Counted from the first letter of the stretch, positions 8,809 to 18,184 are shown. The stretch: 64,000 nt of DNA from Terriglobia bacterium (GCA_951813285.1 OX638355.1:4607136-4671135), one strand, 5' to 3'. The notes: generated from the sequence alone by a model not told the origin. Numbers and translations are program-made.

Positions 8809-8990
8809 AACCATTGGAAATCGATCATCCCTTCGCAACCTTGGTATCCCGTCGCGGTTACCCTCAACGCCTTAGTGGCCCTTCGTCGTTCTTAGTGGCC
8901 CTTCGTCGTTCTTAGTGGCCCTTCGTCGTTCTTAGTGGCCCTTCGTGGATAGCTCTTTTTCTTTTGTCTTTTTTCGGTTGTTTCAGGCAA
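8771..8990 (+). repeat. Composite repeat: 38-bp module, spacer and family B array
   Basis: The module at about 8772-8812 is followed by a conserved spacer beginning near GGAAATCGATCATCCCTTCG. Next comes an array of 20-bp units (CTTAGTGGCCCTTCGTCGTT) at 8871-8950, repeated three and a half times, and a T-rich tail ending in GTTTCAGG. The same order occurs at 29182-29342 and 38476-38651, and inverted at 43040-43230. Its start lies inside the 3' end of the preceding coding sequence. Confidence 0.9.
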
Positions 8991-9004
8991 CCAGACTGCA
9001 CGTC

Positions 9005-11593
9005 TCACGGATCGGCAGCCTGCCGCCGAATGGGTATGATCCGACCGGGATAGGGAGGGAAATCGGGCGGCGAGGCGTGGTCCGGATCGGGAACGATCCG
9101 CCGGCTGACAGGGTCGAACCTTCCGATGGCGTCCATCAGAGTGGGAGCGATGTCCAGGGTGAGGAAGGCTCCGACAAGCTTCCGGCCCCGCTTGAGGCGC
9201 AGAGCGTCTCCTCCCCAGACCATGAAGGTGGTCTGGGTTTCCAAGGGCAGGAACCCGCCGTGGCTGCCGCCCGGCTGCTGGCCCATGGTGTTGACGTTCC
9301 AGCCGTGCCGCATCCAGACGCGGAAGTCGGGGGTGGACCGTTCGAAGCGGAACCGGAGCGCTCTCACCAGTTCCTCCCGACGTCCGGACCCGTCCAGTGG
9401 CAACAGAACGCCGGCACGACTCTCGCTGCTCAAATAGTCCTGGAAGTTTGGTCGAAACACGTCGGCCAGGATCACCGGGGCCAGGCTGGTGTCCAGCCTG
9501 GCCGTCTCAGACACCCACCGGCGCGGGTCGAGCCAGCGCGCCCACAACCGGGCAGGGTATCCCAGAGGATCCCTGGACCCGGCGGCCCTTGCTTCATCGA
9601 GCGTTTCAAGCTCCCCGCGATTCTTGAGGGGCTCATACCAGAGGGTCCCGTCTCTTGCTTCCAGAAGGACTGCCTGACCGCGATCTTCCGAGGCCAGCAG
9701 CCACAGCGCCTGCCGGAGCGGCAGGCCCTTCCATCCGGTCAAATCCTCCAGCGGCATCCGGGCGACCAACAGGTTGAAGGGGTAGCGGTTCCCATAGGCA
9801 TCCGGATTGAGCGCCCGATAGCCGGCAATCAGTTCCGGATAGTTCAGGGTGCGAAAAAGCGCCTTGCCCGACTGCGACCAGCGCTCGGTAGCCGGCTTGG
9901 CCCAGCCCACGGTGTAACTGGCAAGTTCCTCCAGGTTGTTGGGTGGGCCGAAGTATCCTTTGGGAATCACCCCATCGATTTCAAGACCCGACCGCACGAA
10001 ACGGCGCCATTCCTCTTCTTCCACCGGTACGGCCAGCAATCGCCGCAGGATGGTGGCCTGGTTGCGATAGAGCCTCGACTCGGAGGCCAGTCGTGAGCCC
10101 GCGTCCCTGGCCGAGGGCATTCCGGCCGCAAGATGCCGCTCCGACCACGCCTCGAACACCTCCGCGGCCTGCCGCAGGGAGTAGGCATCCGCTTCCAGCC
10201 AGGGGCGAGCCCTTTGGAAGACCGGCTGGAAGACCTCAAACACGCGATCCAGCTTCTCCTCATCGTTTCGCAAGCGCAGCGACTCCAGCAGGAGCAGGTG
10301 GAGTCGGTTCAGATCGGAATGGCGCAGAAACAGATCGAATCTAGGATTCCCCATATTGGCGGCGAAGGCCGTGAAGTACCCCTTGGACCCGAAGGGTACC
10401 GCCTCGCCGTAGGGAGATGCCGGGCTTTCGTAGACCCTGGCGAAGTCCACCCCGGGGATCGGTCGGGTCAAGGCATGATCGGAATCCTCCACCTCCGGAG
10501 ACAACACGGTGTGGCCGCCGAACTCCGGCCGGCGCAGCCAGGGGTTGATGGGAAACCCGTAGTTGACGTGGACCGGATAGAGGTTCATCCCGTGGTCGGA
10601 GACCATGGCGACCAGGGTCCGGTCCCGGCGGGCTGTCTGCTCCACGGCCCCCATGACCTCTCCAAACCAGTCATCCAGTTTCGCCAGCAGGTGCAGGACC
10701 GACCGGTAGGAGCTGTCCAGGTGAAAACGGTGGTCGAGCGTCACGAACAGCGCGGTGATGAAGTCGAGAGTCTCGGAGGGGTCTCCCTCGGCCCGCCACT
10801 TGAGCCACTTGGCCAGGGTTTGGGACAAACTTCGGTCCAGGCGCTCCACATGGTCGGGATAGGCCACCAGGTGGGAGAAGTGCTGGTGGATCACCGCCCC
10901 GGGCCTGAACTCCCGTTCGCCGGCCCGGACCAGGAACTTGCCCATGGCCCCCAGTTGTATGGCAGACCGCTTGCGGCTCAGGACCTGCAGGGAACTCCAG
11001 ACCCTTTCCGGCGGAAACGCGTCCGGCAGAATGGGAATCCCCAGCAGATCCAGCTCCCAGAGAGCGTGGGTCCGCCCGCTCCCCTTGATCAGCTTGCCCG
11101 CCGAGTCGAAGAGGCCGTTCAGGTAAACCCTGGAGACCCCACTGGCCCGGTTGAAGTAATAGTTCCTCTTGACGATGCTGGGTTGGCCCGAATCGATCTG
11201 TGCCCAAACCGGAGCCGAGAGCGGCAGAGTGCCGGTGAAGATGGTTTCGGCGCGCACTCCCTGGCGCACGAAATACTCCTTCATGTTGGGCAGCAGTTCT
11301 TCCCTTGCCAGCAGAGTCTGTGTGGCCCTGTAGTCTTCTCGGAAGCGTCCCGGAAAGGGCAGCCGCAAGGCGGCGTCCGATTGCGGGGCCAGGGCCGCCT
11401 CGATCAGGAGGCCCGGCAGCCCGTCGACCTTGAGCAGAATGATTCTGGCTCGCTGCTCCCGGGAGGCCGGCTCGGCCGCGGCCCTGTCGGAACCGCAGCA
11501 GATGCCCAAGGCGGTGACGGCCAGCAGGCGGGCAATCCTTCCCGCGGCAGATGGCCTCGGAGTTCCTGAATTTGAAATCGAGTCGCTGGTCAA
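9005..11593 (-). CDS. Secreted alkaline-phosphatase-superfamily (type I phosphodiesterase-like) protein
   Basis: The 862-residue product has an N-terminal signal (residues about 18-41). Superfamily motifs follow: LLKVDGLPG (first metal Asp near 57), a Thr/Ser-rich nucleophile region (FTGTLPLSAPVWAQ), VSDHGMN in the middle, and SHGGFLP then LDIAPTLMDAIG near the C-terminus. These fit phosphodiesterase/nucleotide-pyrophosphatase-like or phosphoglycerate-mutase-like hydrolases. A long central region (about 430-640) has no motif I recognise, so the protein is larger than most relatives. It starts with TTG inside a TTGA overlap with the stop of the 597-residue gene upstream, indicating translational coupling. 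No ATG lies before the signal sequence. Confidence 0.85.
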   Translation of the reverse strand: MTSDSISNSGTPRPSAAGRIARLLAVTALGICCGSDRAAAEPASREQRARIILLKVDGLPGLLIEAALAPQSDAALRLPFPGRFREDYRATQTLLAREELLPNMKEYFVRQGVRAETIFTGTLPLSAPVWAQIDSGQPSIVKRNYYFNRASGVSRVYLNGLFDSAGKLIKGSGRTHALWELDLLGIPILPDAFPPERVWSSLQVLSRKRSAIQLGAMGKFLVRAGEREFRPGAVIHQHFSHLVAYPDHVERLDRSLSQTLAKWLKWRAEGDPSETLDFITALFVTLDHRFHLDSSYRSVLHLLAKLDDWFGEVMGAVEQTARRDRTLVAMVSDHGMNLYPVHVNYGFPINPWLRRPEFGGHTVLSPEVEDSDHALTRPIPGVDFARVYESPASPYGEAVPFGSKGYFTAFAANMGNPRFDLFLRHSDLNRLHLLLLESLRLRNDEEKLDRVFEVFQPVFQRARPWLEADAYSLRQAAEVFEAWSERHLAAGMPSARDAGSRLASESRLYRNQATILRRLLAVPVEEEEWRRFVRSGLEIDGVIPKGYFGPPNNLEELASYTVGWAKPATERWSQSGKALFRTLNYPELIAGYRALNPDAYGNRYPFNLLVARMPLEDLTGWKGLPLRQALWLLASEDRGQAVLLEARDGTLWYEPLKNRGELETLDEARAAGSRDPLGYPARLWARWLDPRRWVSETARLDTSLAPVILADVFRPNFQDYLSSESRAGVLLPLDGSGRREELVRALRFRFERSTPDFRVWMRHGWNVNTMGQQPGGSHGGFLPLETQTTFMVWGGDALRLKRGRKLVGAFLTLDIAPTLMDAIGRFDPVSRRIVPDPDHASPPDFPPYPGRIIPIRRQAADP

Positions 11594-13383
11594 GGAGTTG
11601 ATTTAGCGGGGAAGGCCGAGGACTGAGAGGCGGGGCCGGAGGGGAAAATCCAGCCCGCCACCTGGCTCCGGTATCCTTCCGGCACGGCGCGCGGGTAAAG
11701 CCGTTTGAGTTTCTGCAGGAAGCGCCGGGACTCGGGCCGGCCGCGCCGCGGATCGGCGGCGGAAAGGCGGTCCCAGGCCTGGAACAGGCGGGGCCAGGCC
11801 ACCCCGTTCAGGTGGGGCTGCCGATTGAACCCGCGAATGATCTCCAGCGCTCGGTCCAGCCTCCGCTGTTGCCGGAAGCGGGCGATGTCCTCAGTGGAGA
11901 TCGAGCGGCGGCCCAGCTCGAGCCTCTCCCGAATTCCGTCCTCGTAGACCCTGCGAACGAAAAGGCGCAGTCGCCCGGAAGCGTTTCGGGTGATGGCCTC
12001 GTAGCGGGTCCTGGCGTTCTCAGCCTGGCGGGCGAATGAATCGGCCAGTGGATTGGAGGTGCGCCGATCCAGCATCCTGAGCAGGAGCCGATTGGTGCCC
12101 TCGTCGAAATGCCAGCCCATTCGAGCGAAAAGCTTGGCCGGCTCGATTCCCGAAGAGACCGATCGAGTGCTGAAATAGGTTACGCCTTTCCTGCCGAAGC
12201 TCCAACTGCCGATGTAGCGAAGCGCCTGAAGGTGGAGCGGCAAGCCGTAGACGGAAAGCAAATTCTCCGCGGTGTTGCGAAGCACGGCCGTGTCCTGCCT
12301 TCGGCCGGGATTTCCCGGATTGAAGAAGTTCAACACGATCACCGGGCGCAACTTGAAATCGCTGATGAGAACGTAATAGGCCAGCGGGATCTCTTCTTCG
12401 GGATTATTGTCCATGCGGGCGCGGATGCGAGGATGCTCGAAGGGATCGTAGCCCAGGTCGAAGGGATTGCTCTTGGGCCAAGACCTGGGCTGTTTGGGCA
12501 GATCCGCCTTGCAGATCGAGAGAACCGCGGTCCGATAGAGTGGCCACCGGCCATCCAGTCCAAATTGAACCTCCTGGAAACGCAAGTGGTGGAGAGTGGC
12601 CCGGCTGTGCAGAAAGGCGGCCGCCTTCCCCATTTTTTCCCGCATGCGCGTCTCGAAGTTGTCCACCACCCAGTATTCGGAACGACCGCTCACCACGATG
12701 CCCAGAGCCTCGCGGTTGATCAGGGCCGTATATTTCAAGTCCATGATGGCTCGCAGCCCCAGGTTCCGGGCGGAGGGCTGCCGGACCGCCGCCTCTTCAT
12801 AGAGCAACAGGAGGGAGTAGAGTTGATGGAATTGCCGTTCGTCCAGATCGTTGCGATGGTCTCGGTAGGTCTCCAGCGCAAACCGCCCCGGACTGAAAAA
12901 ACTGGCGAAGTCCGACACCGTCCTGGCGGCTGCCCAGACAAACCGGCCCTTGGCGCCCGATTTTCGGCCACGCGCCGTCAAGACCGGCTTGGGCAGTCTT
13001 CGGATGAGCCCCGCGGTTCCACCTGCACCGCCCCGAGGCGACCACCAGGGAAACGGCAGTGCCGCCTTCACCCGCTGGACGAACCCGGGAGAGCTGCTGC
13101 TCAAGTTCCAGACCGCAATCCACTGATGAGGCGTGGAGTCCTCCGGGTCCAGAACGACAGCCAGCAGGGGAACGAACTCTGCTTGCCGCACCCCTAAAAC
13201 GGAAAGCACAAACCGATAGGGATGGTCGGAGTTGTTCTCAATTTCCAAGGGATGGTTGCGGATCTCCAGGGGTTGCGGATGGTACCGCTGGAAAACGGTT
13301 TCCGCCGACAACCACCCGGCCGGCAAACAGCCCACCAAGCACGCGTTCAGCAACCACCGCAACCACATGAGCTGCAAACTCAT
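11590..13383 (-). CDS. Secreted protein of unknown function, 597 aa
   Basis: I do not recognise a family. The protein has a clear signal peptide (about residues 1-27, ending SAETVF) and no obvious membrane segments afterwards. It is rich in Arg, Phe and Tyr, and the second half contains many charged, probably helical stretches. Its stop overlaps the start of the large phosphodiesterase-like gene by 4 bp, so the two proteins are very likely made and used together in the cell envelope. The ATG at 13383 gives the signal peptide directly. The low coverage by known motifs makes it a candidate partner or accessory factor for the downstream hydrolase. Confidence 0.8.
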   Translation of the reverse strand: MSLQLMWLRWLLNACLVGCLPAGWLSAETVFQRYHPQPLEIRNHPLEIENNSDHPYRFVLSVLGVRQAEFVPLLAVVLDPEDSTPHQWIAVWNLSSSSPGFVQRVKAALPFPWWSPRGGAGGTAGLIRRLPKPVLTARGRKSGAKGRFVWAAARTVSDFASFFSPGRFALETYRDHRNDLDERQFHQLYSLLLLYEEAAVRQPSARNLGLRAIMDLKYTALINREALGIVVSGRSEYWVVDNFETRMREKMGKAAAFLHSRATLHHLRFQEVQFGLDGRWPLYRTAVLSICKADLPKQPRSWPKSNPFDLGYDPFEHPRIRARMDNNPEEEIPLAYYVLISDFKLRPVIVLNFFNPGNPGRRQDTAVLRNTAENLLSVYGLPLHLQALRYIGSWSFGRKGVTYFSTRSVSSGIEPAKLFARMGWHFDEGTNRLLLRMLDRRTSNPLADSFARQAENARTRYEAITRNASGRLRLFVRRVYEDGIRERLELGRRSISTEDIARFRQQRRLDRALEIIRGFNRQPHLNGVAWPRLFQAWDRLSAADPRRGRPESRRFLQKLKRLYPRAVPEGYRSQVAGWIFPSGPASQSSAFPAKSTP

Positions 13384-13476
13384 CCGGCCTTCTCCCTTCT
13401 CGCCTTTGCCTCTGTCCCGCGACTCCAGGCGCGGCGGCCGACTGCCCCGCAGTTGCCCCGCTTTACCCGGGGGGTG

Positions 13477-14523
13477 TTACGACAGGTATTTCCGAAATGT
13501 CTCCCGGACCCTTCCCCACATCTTCCCCGACAAGACATGGCCGGCTCCGGGCTCGATGAACCAGGTGAAGCGGCCGGCGGCCCCGGCCAGGGTGTAGGCC
13601 CGGCCGATGCGCTCCATGCCGCGCCGCACCTCCCCGATGGGCGAGCTGGCGTCGTTCTCTCCAAAGTTCAAATGCAGCGCTCTGGGCGCAATCAGGCCGG
13701 CGATATCGGGCGTATCCCCAAATCGGTGAAAACCCGGGATGAAGTTGGGGAAACAGTGGAGCAGCTTGTGGCGGTGAATCGCCTGGTAGGTGGGCAGGCA
13801 ACAGTTGCCCACCAGGCATTTCAAGCGCGGTTCCCAGGGCCCCACCAGCCAGGTGTGGGTCGATCCCATGGAGTGGCCGTAACACCCCAGGCGCCCGGTG
13901 TCGACCTCCGGACGCGCGCTCAGGTAGTCGACGGCGCGCCGCATATCCAGAATGTTTTTCCAGGCCATGCAGCGCCCCTGCACCACCTGGCGCAGGAACT
14001 CGTACCGCTCATAGTCGCCGCCTTTCAACCGGCTCTCCGGGTCCCGGCGATCTTCGAAGCAAAGGGCGTCGGGACAGAGGACCACGTATCCCAGTCGGAC
14101 CAGGGCCACGCCGGTATGATGCATCCGATCACCGGCCAGGCCGGCCGGCTCGGTCTTGCCCAGGTGCCACTTTCCCGCATGCTGGTGCCAAAGGGCGACC
14201 CCGGCGGCCGGCGACGCGGGAGTGACTCCGTCCGGGATCAACAGGATGGCCGGCACCCGATCGCCGGGCTCCACCGCGTAGTCGACCCAGAGCAAGCGGT
14301 AACCCTTGCGCTGCTCCTCCCGTGTGACCCTGGGCTCGAGCTCGCAGGGGTCGGGCCAGTCTCCACCCAGGCATTCCAGCAGCCTGGCTCTCAGCTCAGC
14401 CGCGGCGTCCGGTTCGACAGCGGATTTCAGGGACATGGCCATTGGGCTGGAAGTCACCGCCGAAGCTCCCGCAATCAGGGCCGAGGATTTCAGGAAGTCG
14501 CGGCGATCGGTCGGCAGTGTCAT
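13477..14523 (-). CDS. Tat-exported alpha/beta hydrolase (dienelactone-hydrolase / acetyl-xylan-esterase-like)
   Basis: The 348-residue protein starts with a twin-arginine signal (DRRDFLKSSALIAG). The nucleophile elbow is GHSMGS in the middle, the acid is probably the Asp of FGENDASS, and the catalytic His is in EPGAGHVLSG near the C-terminus. The stretch LWHQHAGKWHLGK is a typical oxyanion-side segment of large secreted esterases. It probably cleaves ester-linked acyl groups from polysaccharides or small esters in the periplasm; the substrate is inferred only from the fold. It lies 92 bp downstream of an exported DapA-like gene on the same strand. Confidence 0.86.
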   Translation of the reverse strand: MTLPTDRRDFLKSSALIAGASAVTSSPMAMSLKSAVEPDAAAELRARLLECLGGDWPDPCELEPRVTREEQRKGYRLLWVDYAVEPGDRVPAILLIPDGVTPASPAAGVALWHQHAGKWHLGKTEPAGLAGDRMHHTGVALVRLGYVVLCPDALCFEDRRDPESRLKGGDYERYEFLRQVVQGRCMAWKNILDMRRAVDYLSARPEVDTGRLGCYGHSMGSTHTWLVGPWEPRLKCLVGNCCLPTYQAIHRHKLLHCFPNFIPGFHRFGDTPDIAGLIAPRALHLNFGENDASSPIGEVRRGMERIGRAYTLAGAAGRFTWFIEPGAGHVLSGKMWGRVRETFRKYLS

Positions 14524-14615
14524 GACTGGCGCGGGTGTCTTCGGAACTCGAGAGGCGAGACTACCCCCACCTCAATCATAAACTCGATGGATGGCCGGAC
14601 GCAATCGAGGGTCGG

Positions 14616-15635
14616 CTACAGCAGGCCCTTGCCGGCCAGGAACTGCCGCAGTTGTTTTTTCTGCTCGGGTCCGTGGGAGGGGACGGGCGGGCGCCACAGA
14701 TTGGTGTGGAAGAGCCCCTTGATCTGCAGAATGCTCTTGATGGATTGGCCCCAGCCCAAGGAGCCGGCCACTTTCAAGAGCGGATCTTCGTATTCGAACA
14801 TCACCCGTCGGGCTTCATCCAGATCGTTACGTTCCAGAGCGCCGTAGAAGCGGAAGGCGATTGCCGGGGCAAAGGGAGCATAGGCGCAGAGGTAGCCCTG
14901 GGAGCCGATCAGGTATCCATACAGGAAATTGCGCATCTGTCCCCCGCCAATGACCACAAATTTCTTATCCTCAACCGCCCGGATGAAGTCGTGATAGCGG
15001 TAGAGGGCGTCATGGCTCTTCAGTCCGCACACCTTGGGGATGGTGGACAGGCGGGCCACCAGTTCCGCCGAATAGTCTTCGTCGTAACCCAGCAGGGGCA
15101 GCCGGGTCCGGCTGGAAACTTCGGAAAAAGCGGCGTAGACCTCCTCCGGCTTTTTTGTGAAGAGGTGCAGGTTGATCCCGTCCACCCCCGAGTCCTCCAG
15201 CCGCCGGATGAAATCGATGCTCTTGCCGGTCCACCACTTCCCGGTCCCCCCAATTACCAGGGCCCGACCGCGAGCCTGCTCGGCCGCGGTCCGGCACAGC
15301 TTCTCGATCTCATGCTCGCTCATGCTCTTGAACTCGCTGCTGCCATGGGTGAAGAAGATGACCGGCGCCTGGTTCTCGCACAGGAAGTCCACGTAGGCCT
15401 TGAGATTGCCGTAGTCCACCGAGTAATCCTTGGCCAGGGGAATGTTGATGGGCACCACCGGCCCCCGGAGCTTGCGATAGATCCGTTCGGCGGCGGTCTC
15501 GGACTCGGGTCCCGGGAATGCCGGGGCAGCCGCTGCCCGGCTCCGCCCCTGAAACGCCAGGACGGTGGCCGCCACCGGCCCAACCAAAAAACCGCGCCGG
15601 CTCAATGTGGTGGGGGGAACTCGTGAGTATGCCAT
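14616..15635 (-). CDS. Tat-exported divergent DapA-like protein
   Basis: The 339-residue product has a Tat signal (LSRRGFLVG at about 11-19). It follows the DapA fold: a GSSEFKSM segment replaces the usual GTTGE loop, and a candidate Schiff-base Lys lies in VCGLKSHDALY. The Tyr of LLGYDEDY may be the family tyrosine. Because the substrate loop differs from canonical DapA, a catabolic aldolase or lyase with another substrate is likely. It is a distant paralogue of the gene at 3671-4693 and heads the minus-strand pair with the esterase downstream. The repeat composite at 15802-16160 lies just upstream and may contain its promoter. Confidence 0.82.
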   Translation of the reverse strand: MAYSRVPPTTLSRRGFLVGPVAATVLAFQGRSRAAAAPAFPGPESETAAERIYRKLRGPVVPINIPLAKDYSVDYGNLKAYVDFLCENQAPVIFFTHGSSEFKSMSEHEIEKLCRTAAEQARGRALVIGGTGKWWTGKSIDFIRRLEDSGVDGINLHLFTKKPEEVYAAFSEVSSRTRLPLLGYDEDYSAELVARLSTIPKVCGLKSHDALYRYHDFIRAVEDKKFVVIGGGQMRNFLYGYLIGSQGYLCAYAPFAPAIAFRFYGALERNDLDEARRVMFEYEDPLLKVAGSLGWGQSIKSILQIKGLFHTNLWRPPVPSHGPEQKKQLRQFLAGKGLL

Positions 15636-15801
15636 CGAATGACTCCTTGAGTCGAAACAACGCTTGCGGATGAGTCAAGTGTTGTGGATTTTGGATTTTG
15701 AGGCAACGTCAGTTGGGATACCTCCCAATCAACAATCAGAAGAACCTCTTGCAAAATTCCGCAGCCAACGGTTTTATGGAGGCTCGGAACAGGTTTTGAT
15801 C

Positions 15802-16160
15802 AACATGGATGCACAGGATGCACAGGATTTTTTCAGGAAACGGCTAACTGATAATCCTGAGCATCCGCAAATCCGCTCACGATCATTGCCGGAGCCGGCT
15901 TCTCGTGCAGCAGCGTCCCGTCCTGGTTATCCTGTGCATCCTGTGCATCCATGTTAATTATGAGCCTTTTGCAAATATCGCAATCGGGAATGCCATTGAG
16001 GCGGCAAGGATGATGTGCTGCAGGCTCCAGCATTCACCACGATAAGCACAAGAGACAACAGAAACCACAAAAAGCACAAAAGGCACAAAACGAGTTTCTT
16101 GATTTCGAGACTTGCCCATCCGATGGTTCTCTTTGTGTTTTTGTGCCTTTTGTGGCCATT
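15802..16160. repeat. Composite repeat, right inverted copy of 2024-2373
   Basis: This is the inverted near-identical partner of the block at 2024-2373, 13.4 kb away. A family A element occupies 15802-15955 and the CACAAAAGG-type inverted-arm element about 16030-16160. Its family A part carries an extra 9-bp unit relative to the left copy. Beyond it, 16287-16313 is an isolated family B arm (CCTTCGTGG units). Positions 15636-15801 and 16161-16348 hold no gene that I can support. Confidence 0.9.
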
Positions 16161-16348
16161 GAGCTTCAGACGGCAAACCGGTTCAGTGTCACCGGATCCT
16201 TGAGGGACTCGGGAGGAAAAACCCTCGATCTGAAAAAGGATCGCCCGACTCCGAATTTTGCAAAAGGCTCAGAAATCAACAATTTCTTCGTAGCCCTTCG
16301 TGGATAACTCTTTCAAATGCTTGACTGCTCGTCGGCCCGAGGCACAGC

Positions 16349-17737
16349 CTAGCTGGGGACGGTCATGTCGGCCAGCATCTCGTCGGTGATGGTGCGCCCC
16401 AGCACGAAAATCTTGCGGTCGGCGTACCAGAGGATGCGCTTGCCCCGGTGCTCGGTGAAGCTGGCGTACATGGACAACCACTTCCAGTACTTGGGGAAAA
16501 CACCCGTGGCATGGGTATCGAAGATCATCTTGGGCCGGCTGAACCAGACGGGCTGGTGGGCCTGGGGGCGATACTCCCCTACCACGAAAAACTGCGGGCG
16601 GCGTGCGTTGAGGTCCAGCGGCCCCTTGCCTCCGTAACCCGTGCCGTCGTGGTTCTGCATGAAGAGCAGAAAGCGTCCGTCGGAGAGCCGGAACATGGGA
16701 GTGGGCGAGACCGGGTTCTCCACCGGTTTCCCGCCGTCGCGGTACCTCAACATCTCGGCCTTCCGCCAAGTGCGGGCCTCGGCGTCGTCCGACACCGTGT
16801 ACCACACCTGCCCGTTGGCGGTTCGCATGGCCGCAAACAATCGTCCGTCCGGCAGGAGCACGGTCCCGGGTTCCTGGCAGAAGGTGTATCCCTGGGATTT
16901 CTCCGGCTCGAAGGTGCAGGGAACCCAGATCAGATCCTCGTCCTCGGGGAGATAGGTCAGCTTGAGGTCCCTGGGATGGGGCCCTTCGTCGATGTTCTCG
17001 TACCGGATGAATTCACAGCGGCACTCCCCCAGATTCTTGTCTTTGGAAAACGGTTTGACGTAGGCCGCCGTCGACCGGGTCAAGGGAACCACCGGACGGT
17101 CCTTGGCGTCCCGGATGGGCTTCTGCCAGACGATGCAGCGACTGAGCACGTCCGGACCGGGATGATCGTACTTCGGGTTCCTCTTGTAAGGCATGTCGAT
17201 TCCGGCGTCCTGCCAGGAATAGCCGTCATCGTCGGAGAACTTGCAGCGCATGATGGCGTTGATGAACCCCTCGCCGATCCCGGGCGCAAAGTTGTAGAAG
17301 ACGTAGATGCGGCCCGACTTGCTGACCACCGGCCAGCCGAAGTTGCAGTAGGTCCCCGGTTTCTCAGGGGCGGCGATGGGCTGGGGCCGGGTCCAGGTCA
17401 CCCCGTTGTCCTTGCTGCGCGCGTACACCACGCTGTAGTCGTGGGCTCCTTCCTTGGTGGCCAGGGTCCAGATGGCCAACAGGTCTCCTCCGGGAGTGAC
17501 CTCGACCAGCACGTGGTCGCTGGCCTCGGAGGCGTAGGGGGGCTCCTCGGGCAGGTAGAGCACCAGGTCAGGCTGGGTCCGCTTCCAGTCGGAGGTGTAA
17601 CAGACCGGTTCGCCGGAACCGGAACCACCGGTAGCCGCGGATCCCGCCGGCTCTCCCGATTGGTTCTTGCAGGCCGCCACGGTGGCCGTCAACCCCGAGG
17701 CCACGGTAAGGCTCTGCAGAAGCTGTCTTCGATTCAT
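16349..17737 (-). CDS. Exported Asp-box (BNR) sialidase-like protein
   Basis: The 462-residue product has a leader (MNRRQLLQSL to about residue 23) ending in the lipobox-like TVAAC, so it may be a lipoprotein. Asp-box motifs SKDNGVTW and SDDDGYSW mark a six-bladed propeller of the sialidase superfamily. RLSDGRFLLFMQNHDGTG and LPDGRLFAAMRTANGQVW are typical blade stretches. I could not confirm the three catalytic arginines of true sialidases, so another exo-glycosidase or a glycan-binding propeller is possible. A clear paralogue with the same blade sequences lies at 44188-45576. Both sit beside repeat clusters. Confidence 0.83.
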   Translation of the reverse strand: MNRRQLLQSLTVASGLTATVAACKNQSGEPAGSAATGGSGSGEPVCYTSDWKRTQPDLVLYLPEEPPYASEASDHVLVEVTPGGDLLAIWTLATKEGAHDYSVVYARSKDNGVTWTRPQPIAAPEKPGTYCNFGWPVVSKSGRIYVFYNFAPGIGEGFINAIMRCKFSDDDGYSWQDAGIDMPYKRNPKYDHPGPDVLSRCIVWQKPIRDAKDRPVVPLTRSTAAYVKPFSKDKNLGECRCEFIRYENIDEGPHPRDLKLTYLPEDEDLIWVPCTFEPEKSQGYTFCQEPGTVLLPDGRLFAAMRTANGQVWYTVSDDAEARTWRKAEMLRYRDGGKPVENPVSPTPMFRLSDGRFLLFMQNHDGTGYGGKGPLDLNARRPQFFVVGEYRPQAHQPVWFSRPKMIFDTHATGVFPKYWKWLSMYASFTEHRGKRILWYADRKIFVLGRTITDEMLADMTVPS

Positions 17738-17751
17738 GGGACGCCTTCGGT

Positions 17752-18184
17752 CTAGTGGAGAGTGGCTAGTGGTCAGTGGTCAGTGGTTGGCCGGCCCCCG
17801 CCCTGCCGTGCGGATCATTCGAGGAAAAACACCCGATCGTCAATAAAGACGAACCACGAATACACACGAATGCAGGTGGACTCACTCGAACGAGAAGCGG
17901 CACGAAAGCGCTCCTGCGACTTTGCTACCTTGGAATGACTCCGTGTCCTTCGCAGATGACCCCTCGATATCGGTTGTCGCACCCCCCAATCAACAGCTCA
18001 TCAATCAGTATATTGGTGTTCATTCGTGTTCATTCGTGGTTCGTCGTTCCCCTTGCCGGATATCGTTTTCCCGTAGTGTCTTTCTTTGTGGCCCTTCGTC
18101 GTCCTTCGTGGCCCTTCGTGGAAAGCTCTTTTTGCCTTTAACGATTGAACCACTGACCACTAGCCACTGATCACTGACCACTAA
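17752..18184. repeat. Nested inverted-arm repeats (families C and D) with family B and 38-bp module
   Basis: The outer arms are tandem AGTGGTC-type 7-bp units: about 17754-17790 reads GTGGCTAGTGGTCAGTGG and about 18149-18184 is its inverted, imperfect counterpart. Inside them, CACGAATACACACGAATG (about 17857-17875) and its inverted counterpart (about 18019-18042) form a second pair. A 38-bp module copy lies at 17799-17830 and family B units at 18078-18125. The right outer arm begins at the cupin stop codon (TAG at 18183-18181). No coding sequence is supported. Confidence 0.85.
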
